Positions 19,141 to 27,428 of a stretch of 36,064 nt of DNA are shown one piece after another (position 1 is the stretch's first letter; each line of letters begins with the position of its first letter). A model generated the notes under the pieces. It did no database searches. It had not been told where the DNA came from and saw only the letters and a program-made list of their open reading frames with translations. Source of the DNA: an uncultured Clostridia bacterium. GTDB taxonomy: Bacteria; Bacillota; Clostridia; Oscillospirales; CAG-272. The stretch covers positions 1 to 36,064 of the forward strand of contig CANRNZ010000007.1 in NCBI GenBank assembly GCA_947632135.1, in the 5' to 3' direction. The translations under genes were made by a program, and so were the position numbers.

Positions 19141-19401
19141 GCTTCGCGTTTCTGCTTTAAGTATTTTTGTTTTTTATCTTTTTATCAATTTTTATCTCTT
19201 TTTTATCACTTTTTAATCAGTATGGCGAAAAAGGCGAAGAAAAAAAGTAAAAAAGTATTTTTTTGCGTATATTATATTAGTGGTAGGTATATAAATACTC
19301 AGACAGCACAGGCGTGGGAGCGCTTTGAATAAATTATAGAAAAAATATTTTCATAAATAAATAGAGATAAATACAGAGATAAAAATAAAGGCGGAGAATG
19401 T

Positions 19402-20424
19402 ATGACTGTAAGCGAAATGTTTTGCGAAAGGGAGAAGAGCATTCTGTCGCCGCACGCTTTTCTGACCTGCAATACAAGAGGGCGCGACAAGCCTTATGTT
19501 CCGTGCCCTATCAGAACGGAATTTCAGCGCGACCGCGACAGGATACTTCACTCTAAATCCTTCAGGCGGCTGATGCACAAGACTCAGGTGTTCCTGTTCC
19601 CTGTTGACGAGCACTACAGAACCCGCATGACACATACCCTCGAGGTGACTCAGATAGCGAGGATAATCTGCCGCGCGCTTCTTTTAAACGAGGATTTGTG
19701 CGAGGCGGCGTCCCTCGGTCACGATATCGGCCACACTCCGTTCGGGCACGCGGGCGAGTTTGTAATGCAGCAGTGCTTTGACCCCTCGTTTACTCACTAC
19801 AAGCAGAGTCTCAGAGTCGTCGAAAAGCTCGAGCGGGACGGCGAGGGGCTCAATCTCACGTGGGAGGTGCGGGACGGTATCGTAAACCACACGGGCACCA
19901 ATATGGCGTCGACCCTTGAGGGAGTTATCGTCAAGTTCGCCGACCGCATTGCGTACATAAATCACGACATCGACGACGCGTGCCGCGCGGGGATAATGTC
20001 AGTCGAGGATATTCCCGCCGACATAAGGCGCGTTCTAGGCGACAGCCACAGCGGCAGGATAAACACTATGGTGTCGTCCGTTATAGAGGGCAGCAAGAAC
20101 CGTGACAAAATAGAAATGACAAAGGAAATCGGAGAGGCGACAGAGGCGCTGAGGACTTTTCTGTTTGAGGCCGTGTACTTCAATCCGAAGGCGAAGGGCG
20201 AGGAGTCAAAAGCAATGGAGATGCTTGCGAGAATGTACGACTATTTCGTAAAGCACCCGGAGAAAATTCCGCCGCCTTATTCAAATAATTTCGAGAGCGA
20301 CTCCGTCGAGCGCTGCGCGTGCGATTACATATCAAGCATGACCGACCGTTCGGCAATCGACCTTTACAAGGAGCTTTTCATTCCGTCAGTATGGGTGACT
20401 CCCGAGACAAACGTTAATTTCTGA
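19402..20424 (+). CDS. dgt: Deoxyguanosinetriphosphate triphosphohydrolase-like HD protein
   Basis: RDRILHSKSFRRLMHKTQVF...RTRMTHTLEVTQIARIICRAL...EAASLGHDIGHTPFGHAGE; next to dnaG/sigA as in many Firmicutes. Confidence 0.92.
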   Translation: MTVSEMFCEREKSILSPHAFLTCNTRGRDKPYVPCPIRTEFQRDRDRILHSKSFRRLMHKTQVFLFPVDEHYRTRMTHTLEVTQIARIICRALLLNEDLCEAASLGHDIGHTPFGHAGEFVMQQCFDPSFTHYKQSLRVVEKLERDGEGLNLTWEVRDGIVNHTGTNMASTLEGVIVKFADRIAYINHDIDDACRAGIMSVEDIPADIRRVLGDSHSGRINTMVSSVIEGSKNRDKIEMTKEIGEATEALRTFLFEAVYFNPKAKGEESKAMEMLARMYDYFVKHPEKIPPPYSNNFESDSVERCACDYISSMTDRSAIDLYKELFIPSVWVTPETNVNF

Positions 20425-20440
20425 TTTTTTACGCTTTATC

Positions 20441-20476
20441 GGCTATGAAAACGGCTATGAAAACGGTTATGAAAAC
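20441..20476. repeat. 12-bp tandem repeat, 3 units (GGCTATGAAAAC)
   Basis: ggctatgaaaac ggctatgaaaac ggttatgaaaac. Confidence 0.95.
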
Positions 20477-20496
20477 GGAGAAAATATAAAATTCGC

Positions 20497-20568
20497 TTCG
20501 AAAAATTCGAAAAATTCGGAAAGTTCGGAAAGTTCGAAAAGTTCGAAAAGTTCGAAAAGTTCGGAAAG
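20497..20568. repeat. 9-bp tandem repeat, 8 units (TTCGAAAAG), running into the dnaG RBS
   Basis: ttcgaaaaa x2, ttcggaaag x2, ttcgaaaag x3, ttcggaaag, then gaggg-cttatga. Confidence 0.95.
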
Positions 20569-20576
20569 GAGGGCTT

Positions 20577-22340
20577 ATGATAGACAGAGCGGTAATCGAA
20601 GAGATAAAGTTCAGAAATCCGATAGAGGACGTTGTGTCGTCGTATGTCACTCTCGTAAAAAGCGGGCGGAATCTCAAGGGGCTTTGTCCGTTTCACAGCG
20701 AGAAAACCCCATCCTTTACGGTTTTTTCCGAAACGTCGGGTTATTACTGCTTCGGGTGCGGCGCGGGAGGCGACGTAATAGGCTTTATTATGCGCGCCGA
20801 GAATCTCGATTATATATCGGCGATAGAATTTCTTGCGAAAAGAGCCGGAATTACAATTCCCGACAGCGGCGACGGCTCGGCGCAAAGCCGCGGAGTCAGC
20901 CGTTCGAGGGTGCTCGAGATGAACAAATGCGCCGCGAGGTTTTTCAGGGACATGCTCTTTGACGAGAGGATCGGCGGCGCCGCAAGGGAGTATATAGCCT
21001 CGCGCAGGCTTTCGCCGTCGATAGTCCGCCGTTTCGGGTTGGGATACGCTCCCGATTCCTTCGGCGCGCTGAGGGACCACCTGAAAAAAAACGGCTTTAC
21101 CTTCGAGGAAATGACTGAGGGCTTCATGTGCGGGAAAAGCCGCAAGAGGGAAAATCAGCTCTACGATTATTTCAGAAACAGGCTTATGTTCCCGCTTATC
21201 GACGTTTCGGGAAATATCGTGGCGTTCGGCGGGAGGGTCCTTGACGACTCGAAGCCGAAATATCTTAACACGTCAGACACTCCCGCGTTCAAAAAGAGCA
21301 AGATGCTTTTCGGTCTGAATTTCGCAAAAAACAACTGCGCGGATTCGATGATTCTCTGCGAGGGCAATATCGACGTCATATCACTTCACGACGCCGGCTT
21401 TGAAAACGCCGTCGCGACGCTCGGTACAGCGATAACCCCCGAGCACGCGAGACTTATGAAAAAGTATACGAAGCGCGTTATAATCGCCTACGACGGGGAC
21501 GACGCGGGGCGGCGCGCGACGGACAAGGCGGTGAAAATTCTCGAGGAGGTCGGGCTTGAGACGAGGGTTCTTTCGATAACGGGCGCGAAGGACCCCGACG
21601 AATACATAAAGAGATACGGAAAAGAGTCGTTTAAAAATCTGATAGGCGAGAGCAGTCCCGTGTTTGACTACACGATAAATTCCGTAATTTCAAAATACGA
21701 TATAACCTCAGCCGAGGCAAAGGCGAGGGCGGCGCGCGAGCTGTGCGAGTACGCGGCGGGGCTTTATTCAAGGGTCGAGCGGGACATATTCGTTTCAAAG
21801 GCCGCCTCGGCGCTCGAAATAAGCAGGGAAAGCATAGAGTACGACGTTTCGGCAATTATAAAAAGAAAGAGAAGCGCCGACGAGAAAAAGCGCCATGCCG
21901 AAACTGTCAGGACAACGTCGGGGATATCGGACAGGGTAAATCCCGATTTTGTAAAATATCCGAGAGCGGCAAAGCTCGAGGAGGCCTTGCTCGGAATGAT
22001 GCTTTGTCAAAACGAATTCATCAAAACCGCGCTTGACGGCGGCGCCGTTTGCGCCGAGGATTTTTCGACCGAGTTCGGGAAAAGGCTTTTTGAAATCATT
22101 TCCGAGAGCTACAGGGAGTACGGGACATTTGACTTATCCGTTCTCAGCGAGAGGCTGAATCAGGACGAGGTGTCCCGAGCGTTCCGCCTTATGACCGAAA
22201 GGATGAGACTGAGAAATACCGACGAAATTTTCGCCGAGAACGCGGCGGCTCTCAGGGCGGAAAGCGCAAAGGTGAAAAAGAGCTCGTATTCCGAGGACGA
22301 GCTTTACGAGAAGCTGAAAAAAATGCGAGAGGGTAAGTGA
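20577..22340 (+). CDS. dnaG: DNA primase
   Basis: CHC2 zinc finger LCPFHSEKTPSFTVFSETSGYYCFGCGAGGDVIGF; Toprim MILCEGNIDVISLHDAGFENAVATLGTA...IIAYDGDDAGRRA. Confidence 0.96.
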   Translation: MIDRAVIEEIKFRNPIEDVVSSYVTLVKSGRNLKGLCPFHSEKTPSFTVFSETSGYYCFGCGAGGDVIGFIMRAENLDYISAIEFLAKRAGITIPDSGDGSAQSRGVSRSRVLEMNKCAARFFRDMLFDERIGGAAREYIASRRLSPSIVRRFGLGYAPDSFGALRDHLKKNGFTFEEMTEGFMCGKSRKRENQLYDYFRNRLMFPLIDVSGNIVAFGGRVLDDSKPKYLNTSDTPAFKKSKMLFGLNFAKNNCADSMILCEGNIDVISLHDAGFENAVATLGTAITPEHARLMKKYTKRVIIAYDGDDAGRRATDKAVKILEEVGLETRVLSITGAKDPDEYIKRYGKESFKNLIGESSPVFDYTINSVISKYDITSAEAKARAARELCEYAAGLYSRVERDIFVSKAASALEISRESIEYDVSAIIKRKRSADEKKRHAETVRTTSGISDRVNPDFVKYPRAAKLEEALLGMMLCQNEFIKTALDGGAVCAEDFSTEFGKRLFEIISESYREYGTFDLSVLSERLNQDEVSRAFRLMTERMRLRNTDEIFAENAAALRAESAKVKKSSYSEDELYEKLKKMREGK

Positions 22341-22512
22341 TAAGTGATAAAGTAAATTATAAAAGTAACGGGATAAAAAGGATAAAATAAAAATAAGAGG
22401 CAAAAAGATAAAAATTTTTGCCGTCGGAAATCGCGCGTCATGTCTTTTGAGTCATGTCCGCGAGTTATGAGTTAAATCTGTTTCAGCATCAGCAAAAAGG
22501 AATATCGGGTCA

Positions 22513-23649
22513 ATGGATGAAATCAAAACAAGAGAAAGCAAAAGAGTGAAAACGGCGAAAGATACGAAGGCTGCGGCGGAAAAAAAGAATTCCGTCTCGG
22601 AAATGTCTGTATCCACAGCGGCGGCAACGCTTATCGCCGAGGGGAAAAAAGCGGGGTATGTTACCTATGACGACGTGAGAAGGGTGATATCCGACGCGGG
22701 AGCGTCAGACGAGGAATTTGCGGCTTTGTGCGCCGTTCTTATGGAAAGCGGCGTCGATGTCATGGACGGGAGCGAGGAGCCCGATGACGACGAGGACTAT
22801 TCGGAGGACGATATACTGACGACCGAGAGCGTTTCCACCGAGGATCCCGTGAGAGTATACCTGAAGGAAATAGGCAGGATTCCGCTTATTGATTCGGAGA
22901 GGGAGACATATCTTGCAAAGAAGATTCGCGAGGGCAGCGCCGAGGCGAAAAACGAGCTTGTCGAGGCAAATCTCCGTCTTTGCGTCAATATTGCGAAGAG
23001 ATACGTCGGAAAGGGGCTTCCTTTTCTCGATTTGATACAGGAGGGGAATCTGGGTCTCCTGAAGGCTGTCGAGAAGTTTGATTACACGATGGGGTACAAG
23101 TTCTCGACATATGCGACGTGCTGGATAAAGCAGGCGATAAACAGGGCGATAGCGGACCAGGGACGGACAATCAGAATACCGGTCCACATGGTCGAGGCGT
23201 ACAACAAGGTCACGCGCTGCGCAAAGCAGCTCCTTCAGGAGCTGGGGCGCGAGCCGACTGTGTACGAGCTTTCGGACAAGCTCGGCATGGAGCCGTCAAA
23301 GATAGAGAATATCAGAAAATCCGCGCAGACGCCGATATCTCTTGAATCTCCGATAGGAGAGGAGGAGGACAGCCATCTCGGAGACTTTATACCCGATTCC
23401 GAGACGCCCTCTCCCGAGGACGAGGCGTACCGCTCCCTTTTGAAAGAAGAGATAAGCAGCGCGCTCAAAACACTCAGTCCGAGAGAGGAGCACGTTTTAA
23501 AGCTGAGATACGGGCTTTTTGACGGAAGAAATTATACCCTTGAGGAAATAGGGCGGCAGCTTGACATCACGCGCGAAAGGATTCGCCAGATAGAGAAAAA
23601 GGCGCTCAGAAAGCTTTTTGTGAAATATTCAAAGCTCGGGAATATGTGA
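22513..23649 (+). CDS. RNA polymerase sigma factor, RpoD/SigA family, divergent first copy
   Basis: [80 protein letters not shown]; region 4 [27 protein letters not shown]. Confidence 0.95.
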   Translation: MDEIKTRESKRVKTAKDTKAAAEKKNSVSEMSVSTAAATLIAEGKKAGYVTYDDVRRVISDAGASDEEFAALCAVLMESGVDVMDGSEEPDDDEDYSEDDILTTESVSTEDPVRVYLKEIGRIPLIDSERETYLAKKIREGSAEAKNELVEANLRLCVNIAKRYVGKGLPFLDLIQEGNLGLLKAVEKFDYTMGYKFSTYATCWIKQAINRAIADQGRTIRIPVHMVEAYNKVTRCAKQLLQELGREPTVYELSDKLGMEPSKIENIRKSAQTPISLESPIGEEEDSHLGDFIPDSETPSPEDEAYRSLLKEEISSALKTLSPREEHVLKLRYGLFDGRNYTLEEIGRQLDITRERIRQIEKKALRKLFVKYSKLGNM

Positions 23650-23799
23650 TAAAGAGTGGACAGCGGGCAGTGGTCAGTGCAGAGAAGTCAGTGGAGAGTG
23701 AGTATTAAAGAGTGGTAAAAAATCGGTATACGGAATCGTTATGATACAGTACGGCCGTATGCGGGTATGAAATAAATGCGAAAGGACAGGTGTTGCGAT

Positions 23800-24888
23800 A
23801 TGGAAAACGAAAAGAATTTCGACATAAAAGAGCTTGTCGAAAAGGGCAAAAGCAGCGGCTCCCTTACGAGCAAGGAGATAAACGCCGCCCTTGAAATGTC
23901 GGAGCTTGACAGCGAGCAGATAGACAAAATATACGAAACTCTCGAGGGACAGGGAATAGAAATAGATTACGCGGACGACGATTCGAAAGAGATTGAAAAA
24001 GAAGTGGAAAAGCTCTCGTCCGCGGAGGCTATGGAGGATATACTGAAAAAAGAAGGACTCACGGTCGACGACCCTGTCCGTATGTACCTCAAGGAAATAG
24101 GAAAGGTGCCGCTTCTTTCGTCGGAGGAGGAATTTAAGCTTGCAAAACGAATGGAGGCGGGGGACGAGTCGGCGAAAAACGAGCTTGTGGAGGCAAACCT
24201 GCGGCTTGTCGTTAGTATTGCCAAAAAGTACGTCGGGCGCGGAATGTTTCTTCTCGATTTGATTCAAGAGGGAAATCTCGGGCTTATGAAGGCCGTCGAC
24301 AAGTTCGACTACTCAAAGGGCTACAAGTTTTCAACATATGCGACGTGGTGGATAAAGCAGGCGATAACGCGCGCTATTGCTGACCAGGCGCGGACGATAA
24401 GAATACCCGTCCACATGGTGGAAACGATTCACAGATACTCCAAAATCTCGCGTCAGCTCCTTCAGGAAAACGGAAGAGAGGCAACGCCCGAGGAAATAGC
24501 GAAGCGCGCCAACACGACCCCCGAGAAGGTGCGCGACATTATGAAAATCGCTCAGGAGCCGGTCTCTCTTGAAACTCCTATCGGAGAAGAGGAGGACAGT
24601 CACCTCGGGGACTTTATTCCCGATACGGACTCGCCGGCGCCGTCAGACGCCGCGTCGTACGCTATGCTCAAAGAACAGCTGTCCGAGGTGCTGCACACTC
24701 TGAGCGACAGGGAAGAGCACGTTCTGAAGCTCAGGTACGGCCTTGACGACGGGCACCCGAGGACTCTCGAGGAGGTCGGACGTGAGTTTGACATAACAAG
24801 AGAGCGTATAAGGCAGATAGAGGCAAAGGCGCTCAGAAAGCTCAGACATCCGAGCCGCTCCAAAAAGCTGAAGGATTATCTTGAATAA
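23800..24888 (+). CDS. sigA: RNA polymerase primary sigma factor SigA/RpoD, canonical copy
   Basis: [60 protein letters not shown]...[33 protein letters not shown] aggacagg suggests ATG at 23800 (ORF track 23776). Confidence 0.95.
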   Translation: MENEKNFDIKELVEKGKSSGSLTSKEINAALEMSELDSEQIDKIYETLEGQGIEIDYADDDSKEIEKEVEKLSSAEAMEDILKKEGLTVDDPVRMYLKEIGKVPLLSSEEEFKLAKRMEAGDESAKNELVEANLRLVVSIAKKYVGRGMFLLDLIQEGNLGLMKAVDKFDYSKGYKFSTYATWWIKQAITRAIADQARTIRIPVHMVETIHRYSKISRQLLQENGREATPEEIAKRANTTPEKVRDIMKIAQEPVSLETPIGEEEDSHLGDFIPDTDSPAPSDAASYAMLKEQLSEVLHTLSDREEHVLKLRYGLDDGHPRTLEEVGREFDITRERIRQIEAKALRKLRHPSRSKKLKDYLE

Positions 24889-25050
24889 ATACAGAATAAA
24901 TATAATTTAATAAATTTCAGTAAATAAAAACAAATCGAAAACGGTTCACTGCAAGGGTTATCTCAAAATCTGCAAATAAGCAAAGAGGCTGTCTCAAAAT
25001 ATCTTAAACGATTTTTTTGCCTTCGGGATATCAAATTGAGCCGAAAACAC

Positions 25051-25079
25051 TTGACAATATTGACAAAATATTTTATACT
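25051..25079 (+). promoter_or_regulatory. Promoter TTGACA-N17-TATACT
   Basis: TTGACA 25051-25056, 17 nt, TATACT 25074-25079. Confidence 0.75.
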
Positions 25080-25123
25080 TAAAGTACATGTATCTATACA
25101 TGTTTACCCGAGGAGGACACTAA

Positions 25124-26806
25124 ATGAAAAAGAGATTAGCCGGCGCATTGCTTGCGCTTTTGATGCTCGTCGGATGCTTTGCGATGTCCGCTTGCAGCAC
25201 AGAGGAAACGGAAATCGACACCACAGGCAAGAGAATATCCATGACCCTTACGATGTGGCTGCCGTGTGCGAAGGACGCCGAGGTCGACGACGAGGCCGTC
25301 GCAAATGTCGAAAAGGCAATCAACGAGGTAACTCAGGCTCAGTACAGCACAGCCATAAAGCTGAGAGTGCTTCCCGCCGACGAATACGACACGACCGTTC
25401 TTTCAAAGCTCAAGGCGTCAAGAATGGAAGAATACAGACAGAGCTCAATGCCGACGGACGACGTTTTGAACAGCGGAATATTCCAAAGTCTTCCCGAGTA
25501 TACCGAGCCCGAGGAAAACGAATTTGAGGTCATGAACGCCGCGGTTTTCGCAAGCTATCCGAGCGTTGAGAAAACGCAGTTTGATATATTCCTTATCCAC
25601 GGCTTCGACGAGATGGTAAGTCTTGCCGACGAGGCTCTTGTATCGGCTCTTGACGACAATCTCTCGGACGAGAGCAAGGTTTTGCATTCATACATATACC
25701 CCTCGTTCCTTGAGGGTTCAAAGTATTACGGCACCACATACGCCGTGCCGAACAATCACGCTCTCGGAAAGTATGAGCTTATGCTTGTAAACAAGGAGAT
25801 CGCGAGCGCGCTTTATTATGATGCGTCAAGATTTACCTCGGTCGACACACTTTTCAACTATGACGATTCGGGCGTGTCGTTTATTGCCGACGCGGCGGCA
25901 TATATCGCCGCGAACGGAATCAATGCGGGAGTTGTCGCGGGGTCGTACACACCTCCCTACATAAAGTATTTTAACTCAGCCGATGACGGGCAGTTCTCGC
26001 TTGTATCCGCCTTTGTGGGCAGCGGCGTCGAGCCCGCCGACGTTTCCATCATAAATACCTTCAGAAATACAAACTATATAAACGCGACGAGGAACCTCAA
26101 GAGAATAAGCAGCGAGGCTGCTCCCGTGGCGTTTGACCCTTCGAAGGATTATGCGGTCGCATTTACCGAGGGCACCGCCGAGGATATCGCAAGATATTCC
26201 GAAAAATATCAGGTCACCGTTCTTCAAAATCCTCAGGCGACAAAGGACGACATCTGCTCGTCGATGTTTGCGGTCAGCGCTTATACAAAGGACGTCGACC
26301 GTTCGATGGAAATAATCACCCTTTTAAACACCGACGAGAACTTCAGGACTATACTTCAGTACGGAGTTGAGGGTACCCATTGGAGAAAGAACGTGGACGA
26401 TCCGAGTGTTATTGACATTCTGAGCGACAAATATAAGATGGACATCGGCGAGACAGGAAACGTCTACATGACATATCCCGACGCGGGTGTTCCGCTCAGC
26501 TATTGGGATTATTCGAAAAAGCAGAATCTTGATTCTTTCATTACCGTTACGTCGGGCTTCAGCTACAACGACGAAAACACAGCGCCTCTTCTTGCGGAGC
26601 TTGACGCGGCGTCCGCCGAAATGAAACGGCGGGTTGACGCTATGAGCTATGAGGAATTCGCGATGTCTCTCGATGCGCTCAGAAGCGAGGTCGACGCTAT
26701 GGAGTGCGTGCAGAAGCTTACCTATGTGTATGAGGACGGAGTTGAAAGCCCGTTCGAAATCGAGGAATCCCTTGATAACCTGTGGCTTGGGTATATAAAT
26801 TCATAA
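25124..26806 (+). CDS. Extracellular solute-binding lipoprotein, no transporter genes adjacent
   Basis: RBS gaggagg; lipobox FAMSACS; SBP-like layout (ISMTLTMWLPCAKDAEVDDEAVANVEKAINEV, late VSAYTKDVDRSMEIITLLNTDENFRTILQYGVEGTHWR typical of type-1 SBPs). Confidence 0.8.
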   Translation: MKKRLAGALLALLMLVGCFAMSACSTEETEIDTTGKRISMTLTMWLPCAKDAEVDDEAVANVEKAINEVTQAQYSTAIKLRVLPADEYDTTVLSKLKASRMEEYRQSSMPTDDVLNSGIFQSLPEYTEPEENEFEVMNAAVFASYPSVEKTQFDIFLIHGFDEMVSLADEALVSALDDNLSDESKVLHSYIYPSFLEGSKYYGTTYAVPNNHALGKYELMLVNKEIASALYYDASRFTSVDTLFNYDDSGVSFIADAAAYIAANGINAGVVAGSYTPPYIKYFNSADDGQFSLVSAFVGSGVEPADVSIINTFRNTNYINATRNLKRISSEAAPVAFDPSKDYAVAFTEGTAEDIARYSEKYQVTVLQNPQATKDDICSSMFAVSAYTKDVDRSMEIITLLNTDENFRTILQYGVEGTHWRKNVDDPSVIDILSDKYKMDIGETGNVYMTYPDAGVPLSYWDYSKKQNLDSFITVTSGFSYNDENTAPLLAELDAASAEMKRRVDAMSYEEFAMSLDALRSEVDAMECVQKLTYVYEDGVESPFEIEESLDNLWLGYINS

Positions 26807-26829
26807 ATTCGGTAAATTATTTATCTATG

Positions 26830-26870
26830 ATACGGTGCAGGTCTGAAATGACGCTGCGCCGTATTTTTTA
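26830..26870 (+). terminator. Intrinsic terminator
   Basis: ATACGGTGCAG...CTGCGCCGTAT (11-bp stem, one wobble) followed by TTTTTTA. Confidence 0.85.
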
Positions 26871-27008
26871 TGCGGAATTTTGATTACGGAGGATTTTCAG
26901 TATTTCATTTAAAAAGTTGTGAATGTTTTATGAAATTGCAATCATTTGCTTGCATTTGATGACACAATCGGATATAATAATATTGAACTCAGAAAGGAGA
27001 TTACTATT

Positions 27009-27329
27009 ATGGCGAACACATTGGTACAGTTTCGTACCGACGAAGCATCAAGAATAAAGGCAATTCAAATTTGCGAGCAGCTTGGTATTGATTTGCAGAC
27101 CTATATGCGCATGTGCATTTCGCGCCTCATTTCCGAGAACGGCATTCCTTTCAGTATGAAAGTGAACGACCTGCCGAAGAACAAGGGGATTCTTGCGCTG
27201 CGGCAAATGGGAAAAATCTCTGCCGAAAACGGCAATTCCGAAATGACGCTTGATGAAATCAATGCAGAAATTGCCGAAGCTCGCAAAGGCGGTGATGCGA
27301 AGAACGACGTGGGTAAGACAAATGATTGA
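27009..27329 (+). CDS. RelB/DinJ family antitoxin, no adjacent toxin
   Basis: RBS aaaggagat; MANTLVQFRTDEASRIKAIQICEQLGIDLQTYMRMCISRLISENGIPFSM, the DinJ/RelB RHH pattern. ORF track start 26946 lies upstream of the RBS. Confidence 0.88.
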   Translation: MANTLVQFRTDEASRIKAIQICEQLGIDLQTYMRMCISRLISENGIPFSMKVNDLPKNKGILALRQMGKISAENGNSEMTLDEINAEIAEARKGGDAKNDVGKTND

Positions 27330-27371
27330 TACACAAATGATTGATATAATTTTGAATTCTATTGCCTAAGA

Positions 27372-27413
27372 AAAGGCGGCACAGAAAGCTTTTCTGCTCT
27401 CTGTGCCGCCTTT
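27372..27413. terminator. Strong intrinsic terminator between convergent genes
   Basis: AAAGGCGGCACAGAAAGC-ttttct-GCTCTCTGTGCCGCCTTT, 18-bp stem with one mismatch. Confidence 0.85.
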
Positions 27414-27428
27414 CGCCTTTGCCGGCGC

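Noticed and set aside
22513-23649. Sporulation or heat-shock sigma factor assignment for the upstream sigma gene
   Set aside because: It retains a region 1.1-like N-terminus and SigA-type regions 2-4, closer to the primary sigma family than to SigF/G/K/H types.
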